This document shows positions 48,791-56,670 of a DNA stretch of 64,000 nucleotides, piece by piece. The stretch spans positions 682,001 to 746,000 of the forward strand of contig CAVVXU010000005.1 of NCBI GenBank assembly GCA_963752325.1, in the 5' to 3' direction. This DNA comes from CAVTJL01 sp963752325. GTDB lineage: Bacteria; Pseudomonadota; Alphaproteobacteria; Geminicoccales; Geminicoccaceae. Below the pieces are notes generated by a model. That model had not been told where the DNA came from, made no database searches, and worked only from the letters and a program-made list of their open reading frames with translations. Numbering within the stretch: the first letter of the stretch is position 1; each line of letters begins with the position of its first letter. Made by a program: the position numbers and the translations under genes.

Positions 48791-49090
48791 CTACGCCGCC
48801 TGCGCAACAGCAGCCAGACCGTTCCTGAGGTCCTCGGCGTTCATCGCCGGCTGCAGCTCGACGACGGCGTTGAGGCTCGCAAACAAAGGCTCCATGAACA
48901 TGGGGATGTCGGCCTGGTCCGTCAGGTCGAAGAACAGCATGGCGCACCGGCAGCCCTGATCGGCGAGGAAGTAGGACGCCTCCGGCTTCAGCCTTGCCAT
49001 GGTGGTCTCCATGGCCTTCTGGAACGAGCCTTCCTTGATGGCGCGGTTGGCGGTTTCCGTCGGAAAGGTGAGCTTCAGCATCATGTGCAT
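48791..49090 (-). CDS. Hypothetical small protein (ferredoxin-like fold suspected)
   Basis: Exactly 99 residues from ATG 49090, which has GGGAGG seven bases upstream. The sequence MHMMLKLTFPTETANRAIKE and LKPEASYFLADQGCRCAMLF with FFDLTDQADIPMFMEPLFAS resembles a family of small dimeric alpha/beta-barrel proteins often misannotated in proteobacterial genomes. I know no function for it. It lies between the mutM-like gene and the DUF1275 gene on the opposite strand. Confidence 0.72.
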   Translation of the reverse strand: MHMMLKLTFPTETANRAIKEGSFQKAMETTMARLKPEASYFLADQGCRCAMLFFDLTDQADIPMFMEPLFASLNAVVELQPAMNAEDLRNGLAAVAQAA

Positions 49091-49189
49091 GATCGGCCTC
49101 CCTCGATCCATTGCTGGCCATTCTGGAGGAAAAACGCCCAACCAACGGGGCACGTCAAGGCCACCCAGGCGCGGCCGGCGAGCGACCTG

Positions 49190-49888
49190 ATGGGACCGTT
49201 GCGCGAGCCGGTCGAGGAGACCCTGCTCTGCGGCATGGCGGGCTATGCCGATGCTGTCGGCTACCTCACGCTGGGCGCCATCTTCGCCGCCAACATGACC
49301 GGCAACACCGTGCTGCTGGGGATAGCCCTAGCGACCGGCGACGCGCGCGCCATCGCAGGCCACGGCGCCGCGATCGCCGCCTTCTTCGTGGGTGCCCTGG
49401 GCGGCCGTGCCCTCGGCCTCGTCGGGCCGACGCGGGCGCCATTGTTTCTCCTGGAAGCGGCGCTGCTGGCTCTGCTCGTGGTCGTGCCGGTGCCGACGCT
49501 CGCCAAGCTGGCCCTGCTGGCTCTGGCCATGGGTATCCAGGCGAGCGCGCGGGTCCGCGTCGGCGAGGTCGATCTGCCGAGCGTCGTCGTCACCACCACG
49601 CTCGCCCGCCTGGCGCGCCGCCTCGTCGACCTCGTGGTGACGCGCCAAGCCGGGGCGGGAGGCGGGCCGCGGGAGGCGGTCCTGCCCTACGCGCTCGCCT
49701 GGCTGGCCTACGGGGTCGGTGCCGCGGTGGGTGCGCTGGGCGTGCGCACGATGGACCGCCCGCTGCTGGTGCCCCTGGTCGTGCTTCTTCCGCTGGCTGC
49801 GCTGGAGCTTCGGAGCTGGCGTCGCGCTTGCAGCAGCGGTGGGCGGGAAGGCAAGATGCGCGCTCCGGAGAGAGGGAGCGAGCGATGA
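49190..49888 (+). CDS. YoaK/DUF1275 family membrane protein
   Basis: A 232-residue protein with six hydrophobic segments. The family signature is GYADAVGYLTLGAIFAANMT with GNTVLLGIAL. ASARVRVGEVDLPSVVVTTT is the second typical region, corresponding to the usual N-A-x-V-T-x-x-T-G sequence. DUF1275 proteins resemble transporters but have no proven function. Its stop overlaps the start of the next gene by four bases (ATGA), so it is translationally coupled to the hydratase subunits that follow. Confidence 0.85.
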   Translation: MGPLREPVEETLLCGMAGYADAVGYLTLGAIFAANMTGNTVLLGIALATGDARAIAGHGAAIAAFFVGALGGRALGLVGPTRAPLFLLEAALLALLVVVPVPTLAKLALLALAMGIQASARVRVGEVDLPSVVVTTTLARLARRLVDLVVTRQAGAGGGPREAVLPYALAWLAYGVGAAVGALGVRTMDRPLLVPLVVLLPLAALELRSWRRACSSGGREGKMRAPERGSER

Positions 49889-50208
49889 GCACGCATCTGC
49901 GGCGCCATCACGACATGGGCGGGCTCGAGGCCGGGCCCGTCGAGCGCCAGGAGCACGACCACGCGCCCTGGGAGAAGAAGGTCGACGCGATCCTGCGCCT
50001 GCTGAGCGCCAAAGGCCTCATCAGCGTGGACGAGCTGCGCCGCGGCATCGAGGAGATCGGCCCCGGCGCCTATGACGAGATGACCTACTACGAGCGCTGG
50101 ATCACCTCGATCACCAACAACCTGCTCGAAAAGCGCGTCCTGGGTGTGCATGAGCTCGGCGAGGCGATCGCCCGCGCGCAGGAGCGCCACGGGAGCCCGC
50201 AGCCGTGA
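49885..50208 (+). CDS. Thiocyanate hydrolase beta-like subunit (N-terminal half of nitrile hydratase beta)
   Basis: 107 residues. HHDMGGLEAGPVERQEH, APWEKKVDAILRLLSAKGL and YYERWITSITNNLLEK match the N-terminal helical half of nitrile hydratase beta, which in thiocyanate hydrolase is a separate subunit. The gene is intact. It overlaps DUF1275 by four bases and the next subunit by four (GTGA). The neighbouring genes supply the missing half of beta and the metal-binding alpha homolog, so all three should form one enzyme that hydrates or hydrolyses a nitrile-like group. Confidence 0.82.
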   Translation: MSTHLRRHHDMGGLEAGPVERQEHDHAPWEKKVDAILRLLSAKGLISVDELRRGIEEIGPGAYDEMTYYERWITSITNNLLEKRVLGVHELGEAIARAQERHGSPQP

Positions 50209-50508
50209 CGGGCCCCCGCTTCGCAGCCGCCGCGACCGTCCGGGTCAAGGCGCTCTTCCCGCCGGGCCACGTGCGAGCGCCTTTCTTCACCCGCGGCAAG
50301 CGGGGCCGGGTTGTCGAGCTCGCTGGGCGCCTTCGGCGATCCCGAGCGGCTGGCCTATGGCGAGCGCGATGCGCCGGCGGTGCCACTCTACCGCGTCCGT
50401 TTCGAGCAGGCCGAGCTGTGGCCAGGCTATGCCGGCCCGGCCGACGACACACTCATCGCCGACATCTACGAGAGCTGGCTGGAGCCAGCCGAGGAGGCAT
50501 CCCGATGA
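50205..50508 (+). CDS. Thiocyanate hydrolase alpha-like subunit (C-terminal half of nitrile hydratase beta), one frameshift
   Basis: About 100 residues. VRVKALFPPGHVRAPFFTRG and KRGRVVE are the SH3-like barrel of nitrile hydratase beta, and VPLYRVRFEQAELWPGYAGP with DTLIADIYESWLEPAEE is its end. The two halves are in different frames, with an indel near 50318. The start is GTG 50205, overlapping the upstream stop, and the end overlaps the next ATG by four bases. As a stand-alone subunit it matches the three-subunit layout of thiocyanate hydrolase and toyocamycin-type hydratases. Confidence 0.82.
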
Positions 50509-51154
50509 GCGACACGCACGCCCATCACGACCATGCGCATCATCACCATGCGCCGCATCCCAAGCAGCCGGACATCGAGGACGCGCCGCTCACCCATCAC
50601 ATGGCGATGACCGAGGCGGTGGCCCTGCTGCTGATCCAAAGAGGCATCATCACCGGCGACGAGCTGCGCCGCATGATCGAGAGCATCGACGCGAAGAGCC
50701 CGGCCGACGGCGCTCGCGTGATCGCGCGCGCCTGGGTCGATCCGGCCTTTAAAGGGCGGCTGCTCGAGAGCGTGAACCTTGCCGCCGGCGAGCTCGGCCT
50801 CGATGCCGGTGCCATCCCGATTCGCGCGGTCGAGAACACGGCCACGCGTGCACAACCTCATCGTCTGCACGCTCTGCTCCTGCTATCCGCGCATGCTGAT
50901 CGGCCTGCCGCCCGACTGGTACAAGGCCCGCGCCTATCGCTCGCGCGCGGTGCGCGAGCCGCGGGCGGTGCTGCAGCGAGTTCGGCCTCGAGCTGCCTGA
51001 CACTGTGCGGGTCGAGGTGCACGATTCGACGGCCGACCTCCGCTATCTCGTGCTGCCGATGCGGCCCGCCGGCACCGAGAGCTGGAGCGAGGAGCGGCTG
51101 GCCGCGATCGTCACCCGCGACTGCATGATCGGTACGGCCCTGCCCCACGCGTAG
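50505..51154 (+). CDS. Cobalt-type hydratase alpha / thiocyanate hydrolase gamma-like subunit, two frameshifts
   Basis: About 216 residues. The metal-binding claw is VCTLCSCYPRMLIGLPPDWY; Thr after the first Cys indicates the non-corrin cobalt type, since iron enzymes have Ser. The N-terminus MSDTHAHHDHAHHHHAPHP holds nine histidines in nineteen residues. Conserved parts are LLIQRGIITGDELRRMIESI, LLESVNLAAGELGLDAG and TADLRYLVLPMRPAGTE, ending TRDCMIGTALPHA. Indels near 50845 and 50982 break the frame on both sides of the claw. An Arg follows CYP, where cobalt nitrile hydratases have Trp in my memory and thiocyanate hydrolase has Arg. The two Cys should be post-translationally oxidised. Confidence 0.83.
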
Positions 51155-51189
51155 GCGCCTCGGCGGTGGGCCGTCCGGGATCGGGAAGG

Positions 51190-51747
51190 ATGAAGCACCT
51201 CTGCTGCCGTCTGCTCCTGGTGCTGTTGGCGCTTGCCTGGAGCGGGCCGGCGTCGGCGACACAAAAAGACCCGCGCCTCGACGTGCTCTTCATCGCGCTC
51301 AAGCGCGCCGAGGACATGGGGTCTGCGCAGCTACTCGAGGCGCAGATCTGGGCGCTCTGGATGCGGATCGACGATGAGCGGGCAGGTCAGCTGCTCGATG
51401 TCGGCACGACCGCCATGGCCAACCACGACTACGACACCGCGCTCGAGAGCTTCAATGCGCTCATCGCCCGCGAGCCCGACTTCGCCGAGGCCTGGAACAA
51501 GCGGGCCACCGTCTATTGGCTGCTGGGCGACGACGTGGCCTCGATGCGGGACATCCAGCAGACGCTGGCGCTGGAGCCGCGCCACTTCGGCGCGCTCTCG
51601 GGCATGGGGCTGATCCTGACGGAGAGAAATCGCCCGGCCGAGGCCATCAAGGCGTACGAGGCCGCGCTTGCGCTCGATCCCTTCCTGCCGGGCGCCAAGG
51701 ACGCGGTGGAGATGCTGAAGCGCCGGCTGAAGGGCGAGCCATTGTAG
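51190..51747 (+). CDS. Periplasmic TPR-repeat protein
   Basis: 185 residues with a Sec signal peptide (LLLVLLALAWSGPASA). Three TPR-like units follow, e.g. AMANHDYDTALESFNALIAR, AWNKRATVYWLLGDDVASMR and GMGLILTERNRPAEAIKAYE. TPR proteins are scaffolds; the partner is unknown. ATG 51190 has GGGAAGG upstream. It follows the hydratase genes after 35 bases and may be in the same transcript, but it is also a common stand-alone gene in alphaproteobacteria. Confidence 0.85.
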   Translation: MKHLCCRLLLVLLALAWSGPASATQKDPRLDVLFIALKRAEDMGSAQLLEAQIWALWMRIDDERAGQLLDVGTTAMANHDYDTALESFNALIAREPDFAEAWNKRATVYWLLGDDVASMRDIQQTLALEPRHFGALSGMGLILTERNRPAEAIKAYEAALALDPFLPGAKDAVEMLKRRLKGEPL

Positions 51748-51782
51748 GAGAATCCTGGAACCGACATCGCAAAAGAGGCAGG

Positions 51783-52685
51783 TCAGAGGCTCTGCAGCCA
51801 ATCGGCGATCTTGGTGCCGATCGCCTCTGGGTGGTCCTCCGGCAGAAAGTGCGAGCCCCGGCCCAGGAAGTGGGTTTCCAGATTTGTGGTGGTTGCTTTC
51901 AAATGCTCGACCACGGAAGGTCGACCCAATTCTCCGGGCTCGGCGTGGAAGAAGAGCTTCGGAACGCTTGTCGCGCGCAGCCAGCTTGCGTTCCTGGTCA
52001 TCACCTCGGCGGTACGGGCGGGCTCGCCGGCGATCGGCACCTCGCGTGCCCATGCGAGGATGGGCCTGCGGCTTTCAGGTGTCGGAAAGGGAGCCCGATA
52101 CGCCGTCATCTCATCTCGGCTCAGGCTGCGCAGGACGCCGAACTCCGGCAGGATGACCTCGACGAACAGGTTCTCCTCCAACGCCATCCGCTCCCCCTCG
52201 CCGGGGGTGCGGAGCCGGCGGAACATCTCGCCCCCTTCTCCCATCGCGGCATAGCTCGCAGCCGGCATGAAGGGGGGAAGATGGGTCTCCATCAGCGCCA
52301 CACCCCTCGTCTGGGCTTCGTTGAGCCGGGCGTGGCGCTGAGCCAGGACCCCGCCCCAATCGTGACCGACCAGAACGAGGCTCTCGAGACCCAGGACGGC
52401 TATGAAGCCGTCCAGGTGCTCCGCATGGCTATCGAAATCGTACGCGAGATCGGGCTTTGCGGACGCCCCCATGCCGATCAGATCCACGGCAATGGCCCGA
52501 TGCGTTCTCGTCACGTAAGGAAGGACATTACGCCACAGATAGGACGAGGTCGGGTTGCCATGCAGGAACAGAACTGGCGCACCGGCGCCCTCGTCCACAT
52601 AGGCCATCGCCGATCCCAGCACCTCGACAAAGCGCCGCTTGTAAGGAAACTCGGCTGAGACCGACGGTGCTGGGCCGTTCGCCAC
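51783..52685 (-). CDS. dhaA: Haloalkane dehalogenase
   Basis: Alpha/beta hydrolase that replaces the halogen of haloalkanes with hydroxyl. The halide-binding Asn is in HGNPTSSYLWRN, the Asp nucleophile and halide-binding Trp in VLVGHDWGGVLA, and the catalytic His near the end in GRGSHFLPEDHPEAIG. The length of 300 and the sequence from SAEFPYKRRFVEVLGSAMAY fit the HLD-II group. The Asp instead of Ser in G-H-D-W-G separates it from esterases. Intact. Natural substrate is unknown. It converges on the TPR gene. Confidence 0.9.
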   Translation of the reverse strand: MANGPAPSVSAEFPYKRRFVEVLGSAMAYVDEGAGAPVLFLHGNPTSSYLWRNVLPYVTRTHRAIAVDLIGMGASAKPDLAYDFDSHAEHLDGFIAVLGLESLVLVGHDWGGVLAQRHARLNEAQTRGVALMETHLPPFMPAASYAAMGEGGEMFRRLRTPGEGERMALEENLFVEVILPEFGVLRSLSRDEMTAYRAPFPTPESRRPILAWAREVPIAGEPARTAEVMTRNASWLRATSVPKLFFHAEPGELGRPSVVEHLKATTTNLETHFLGRGSHFLPEDHPEAIGTKIADWLQSL

Positions 52686-52781
52686 GGATGATTATCCTTT
52701 CTCTTGCCTGACTCACTTCCTTGAAGGGGCCCAGAAGCCATTGCGTCGCCCGGACAAGATCCGCCATGAGCGCGCGCGCCC

Positions 52782-53784
52782 TCACTTCCACACACGCTTC
52801 GCCAGCTCCAGCATGTTGAGGCCGAGGATGGCTCGGATGTCGCGCTCGGCGTAGCCGCGGGCGAGGAGGCCCTCGGTGATCTCGGGGAACTGCTCCGGGG
52901 CCGCTATCTTGATGTTGCTGATGCCGCCGCCATAGCCGTGCTCGCGTGGCCACCAGAAGTCGTGGTCGAGACCCGGTGGGTTGTCGTCGAGGCCGTTCGC
53001 CGGATAGCAGTAGTCGATGCCGAGGCCGATCCGGGACGGGCCCGATGCGGTCGGCCAAGTAGTCGATGCAGTCGAGAATGGCCGCCGTGCCGCCCGTGGG
53101 GTCGGTGAGGAAGCGGCCGACGCCGTTGACGCAGACGAGCCCGCCCGTGGCGACGCAGGCTTTTATCTGCTCGTCGGTGACGTTGCGCTGGTCGTGCTTG
53201 ATGGCGCGCGGGTTGGCGTGGCTGAAGATCACCGGGCCCAGGCCCAGCCCCATGATGTCGAGGCTGGTGCGATGACCTGTGTGCGAGCAGTCCATCAGGA
53301 TGCCCGCCGCATGGATCGCCTCGACGACGCGCCGGCCGAGCGGGGACAAAGGAATGTCCTCGTCGTAGCAGCCGCCGCCGATGCTGTTGTTGCGGTTGTA
53401 GGCGAGGTGGATCTGGCGGACGCCGAGGTCCCGAAAGACAAAAACCATCTCGGGGCGCTCGCAGAGGGGGACGCCGCCCTCGAGATCGAACGCCACCGCC
53501 AGCTTTCTTTCAGTCTTGGCGCGCAGCACATCCGCGACACTCTCGGCCGCGACGAAGAGGTCGGGGTGGGCGAGCAGCTGGGCGCGGAAGCTCGCGATCA
53601 CCGGCAGGATCTGACCCAACGGGTTCATGTCCATGCCGATGTTGATCGAGACGAAGGTGACGCCGGCCGCGAGGTGCCGCTTCAGGACCGTGAGGTCGGC
53701 GTCGGGATGAAGCGGCATGCAGGCGTGGGAATCCCAGATCAGGGCGTCCTCGTGGAGCCCGGCGGCGGTGCTCTCGGCGGTCAT
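52782..53784 (-). CDS. Peptidase M19 family dipeptidase, one frameshift
   Basis: Renal-dipeptidase-like metallohydrolase of about 334 residues. The N-terminus IWDSHACMPLHPDADLTVLK carries the first zinc-site His in a variant seen in a bacterial subgroup; FDLEGGVPL has the bridging Glu, DCSHTGHRTSLDI the later His pair, and VIFSHANPRAI the substrate-binding region. The frame shifts near 53040: IGLGIDYCYPANGLDDNPPG and DHDFWWPREHGYGG are in the second frame. It ends NMLELAKRVWK at 52782. M19 proteins cleave dipeptides, often with D-residues. Confidence 0.85.
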
Positions 53785-53945
53785 GTGGCTTGCGGTCCTC
53801 GACGGTGGTCGACGAGAAAGCTAGACGGCGAGGATGATCGCGTCGAGCGCGGCCCGGAGCTTCAGGCCCCTCGTGTCGAGCCGGCCGACGGGTCGACCGG
53901 ACCGTCAGATCGGCACCCCGGTCGAGAGCGGGGGTCAGCCGAAGG

Positions 53946-55148
53946 TCATTTTGCCGGCGCCACCGCCGTCGTGGTGGGCGGCGGGAAGAGATGTTGGTCG
54001 TCGATCCATTGCGCGACCGACTCGGCCAGGAGCTTGTTGCCCAGCTCGTTGAGGTGCATGTCCGTCCGATAGAACGGCGAATGCTCGCGCCCGTGCTCGC
54101 GGAAGACGGGATAGAGGTCCAGCACCGGAAGCCCTTTCGCCGCGAGCCCGGCCCTCACCTCCCGGATCGACGTCAGGACGGCGGGAAACTTCTTGGCGGC
54201 ATAGATCTCCTCCTTGCTCGGCACCAGGACGATCAGGAAGCGGCCACCGTCCGCCTCGACCTCGCTCTTCAGCTGCTCGAGCGGATGGAAGAAGGTCTCC
54301 AGGATGTCCGGCGTCCCCGGCCGGTCGAACCCCTTGGTGAGACGCAGCTGATCCTTCACCGACAACAAGACGTCCTCGCCGTTCGGGAAGGTGAACTGCT
54401 CGGGAATGGTCTGGCGATCGAGCAGCGATCTCAAGCCGCCATAGACGGCCCGTAGCAGGTAGGATTCGCTGAGCTTGCCGCGCAGCCAGTTCAGGATCCG
54501 GCCGTCCTCGGACGAGCTCGCCTCATCATGGCTCTGGTGGGTCGAGCCGAACGTGTACCGGTAGTGGGTGAAGTCGGGGTCCGGCCTGTTCTCCCGCAGC
54601 CAGGCCGCGAACTCCTCCGAATTGTCGATGTCCCAGACAACCCAGAGCGCCGCGATCACGACTTTCGGATGGAGAGCCTTGGCAAACCGCTGATAGACCC
54701 GCAGCTCTTGTGCGGTGCCGCCGCCCGGCAAGCCGAGATTGAGAACGCTCCGATCACCCAGATCGTGCTCGAGAACGGTCGTGAACTGGCCCTCCTGGCC
54801 AACTCCCGGCCCCTCCAGCAGGGAATTGCCGAGCACCGCGATATCCACCCGGCTCGGCCAGGGCTCCGGGTTGGTGAAGCCGGCATGATCGGTCTCTTGG
54901 AGATAGGTGTAGGCAGGTGTCCGGACGGTATCGTGACCGAAGGGCGCCACCAGGGCTCCAAGCTCCGGGTCGGGAATATAGTGCCATTGCTCTGTGCCCA
55001 GCTGGGCGCCGAGAATGCTCTGCGTGCCGCCGACGTCCGGCGCCAGGCGCAGCATGATCTCGCCCGCGGCGCCCACCACCAGCAGAGCGCCGAGGGCGAT
55101 CCCCAATCGGCCGGCCCAGATCCTGACCCGACTTCGCTCGGCTGGCAT
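53946..55148 (-). CDS. SGNH/GDSL-like hydrolase-domain protein, membrane anchored
   Basis: 400 residues with an N-terminal membrane segment (LGIALGALLVVGAAGEIMLR) and a periplasmic SGNH-like domain. Block I is DIAVLGNSLLEGPGVG, and the last block carries the Asp/His pair in YRTDMHLNELGNKLLAESVA. The sequence resembles the O-acetylation-associated AlgX/DltD-like group. No glycan acetyltransferase is adjacent, so the target is unknown. Complete. The 160 bases to the upstream dipeptidase hold no gene. Confidence 0.75.
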   Translation of the reverse strand: MPAERSRVRIWAGRLGIALGALLVVGAAGEIMLRLAPDVGGTQSILGAQLGTEQWHYIPDPELGALVAPFGHDTVRTPAYTYLQETDHAGFTNPEPWPSRVDIAVLGNSLLEGPGVGQEGQFTTVLEHDLGDRSVLNLGLPGGGTAQELRVYQRFAKALHPKVVIAALWVVWDIDNSEEFAAWLRENRPDPDFTHYRYTFGSTHQSHDEASSSEDGRILNWLRGKLSESYLLRAVYGGLRSLLDRQTIPEQFTFPNGEDVLLSVKDQLRLTKGFDRPGTPDILETFFHPLEQLKSEVEADGGRFLIVLVPSKEEIYAAKKFPAVLTSIREVRAGLAAKGLPVLDLYPVFREHGREHSPFYRTDMHLNELGNKLLAESVAQWIDDQHLFPPPTTTAVAPAK

Positions 55149-55229
55149 CGCGTTGGGTTTCTCGTTAGGGGAAATGGTGCCCGAACCTCAGCTTAGGGCA
55201 AGAGCCGAGCCCCTTATCGAGTTCGACAG

Positions 55230-55249
55230 CCTCGACGCAACTGTCGAGG
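55230..55249. other. Stem-loop between SGNH and TolC genes
   Basis: CCTCGAC (55230-55236) and GTCGAGG (55243-55249) form a seven-base-pair hairpin with a six-base loop. It lies downstream of the tolC-like stop on the minus strand. No T-run follows, so it is only a possible terminator of the efflux operon. Confidence 0.3.
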
Positions 55250-55284
55250 CGCTGCTTGCCCAGGGGTAGTCGGCCTGGCGCCCA

Positions 55285-56610
55285 CTAGCGGCCCTGCCCG
55301 TCAGCCGACTGTGGCAGGCCGGTCGTCCAGAAATCGTTGCGCACGGCCCGGTAGTGCGCCTCGGGATCGTAGAGGCTGACCGGGAGCTTCAGGCTTTTCG
55401 CGTCGAGCCGGCCGACCGCGGCGAGGAGCTGGTAGGCGGCGACGCGGGCGTCGCGCTCAGCGCCGATCAGGCTCACCTGGGCGTTGGTCACCTGGACGTC
55501 GGCGTCCAGAACCTCGTCGATCGTCCTCAGGCCCTGGCCACGCTCGCGGCGGATGCCGGCGGCCGTCGCCGTCGCCGTCCGTAGCTGGGTCTGGTAGGCG
55601 ACGATGCTCGCTCTCGCGGTCTGGAGGGCCTGGAAAGCCGCCATCGCCTGCTGGCGCGCGGTCCGCTCCTGGTTCTCGCGATCGAAGTGCCGCTGCTGGA
55701 CCGCGTCCTTGGCCGTCCGCACCTGGGAGCGTGATAGCCCGCCGTCGTAGAGCGGCCAGACCACCTCGCCCAGCACATCGCTTCGCTGGAAGACGATGTC
55801 AGCCCGGGCCTGGACCGAAGGGCGCATCGCCCCCTTGGCCGCGTCCACTCCGGACTCGGCGGCGGTCTGGGCGTAGGCGGCGGCGATCACGGCCGGATTG
55901 TCGACGGAGAGCGCCCGGGCCTCGTCCATCGTCTGCGGCAGGTCGCCCGGCACCGGCGGCATCACGACGGCGCCGGCCTCCAGCCCAACGGTCTCGGCGT
56001 AAGTCGTCTTGGCGACCGCGAGCGCTCCCTCGGCCTGGATCCGCTGCGCATCGGCGGCGGCGAGCCGGGTCTCGACGTCGCTGACGTCGATGGGCCGCAG
56101 CTCGCCTGCTGAGAGGCGACGCTTGGCCGACGCGAGCTCCCGCTCGAGCACGGCCGCGTGCTGCTCGTTGGCGCGCGCCACGACACCCGCGCGCACGAGG
56201 TCGAGGTAAGATGTGGCAGCCTTGAGCAGCACGTCCCCCTCGACGGCCATCAGCTTGGCGCGCTTGGCGGCCACCTCGCCCTCGGCCTCGGAGAGCTTGC
56301 CTTCGGCGCGAGGATCGTAGAGCGGCTGGCGGATCTGGGCGCCGCCTGTCGGTACGACGCCCTTGCCCTGCACGTAGCCACCGCCGACGCTTACCTGCAC
56401 GTTGGGCAGCCAAAGGGACTTGGCCTGCGGGACGAGCTCGTCCGTCTGGCTCAGGTCCCAGCGCGCCGACTGGAGCGCCGGGTCGTGGGCATAGGCGGAG
56501 GCCATCGCGTCCTCGATGGTCGCGGCCGAGGCGCCTATCGGCACGAAGCCGAGAAGGGCGGCGAGAAGGATCCGGCACGCAGCGGGGCTGCGGCCGACTG
56601 GGGCGGACAT
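55285..56610 (-). CDS. TolC-family outer membrane efflux protein
   Basis: 441 residues with a signal peptide (ILLAALLGFVPIGASA) followed by the two-fold repeated coiled-coil/barrel of TolC. ATIEDAMASAYAHDPALQSA and VGGGYVQGKGVVPTGGAQ are typical of the first repeat, and VVWPLYDGGLSRSQVRTAKD of the second. ATG 56610 has GGAGA six bases upstream. It is the outer membrane exit for the adaptor and ABC exporter encoded upstream on the same strand. Intact. Confidence 0.9.
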   Translation of the reverse strand: MSAPVGRSPAACRILLAALLGFVPIGASAATIEDAMASAYAHDPALQSARWDLSQTDELVPQAKSLWLPNVQVSVGGGYVQGKGVVPTGGAQIRQPLYDPRAEGKLSEAEGEVAAKRAKLMAVEGDVLLKAATSYLDLVRAGVVARANEQHAAVLERELASAKRRLSAGELRPIDVSDVETRLAAADAQRIQAEGALAVAKTTYAETVGLEAGAVVMPPVPGDLPQTMDEARALSVDNPAVIAAAYAQTAAESGVDAAKGAMRPSVQARADIVFQRSDVLGEVVWPLYDGGLSRSQVRTAKDAVQQRHFDRENQERTARQQAMAAFQALQTARASIVAYQTQLRTATATAAGIRRERGQGLRTIDEVLDADVQVTNAQVSLIGAERDARVAAYQLLAAVGRLDAKSLKLPVSLYDPEAHYRAVRNDFWTTGLPQSADGQGR

Positions 56611-56670
56611 CTCTTGTCTCCGGAGGGTACGGGATCGCGGCTGGGTCACCGTCTGGATCGCGCGAGGTTC

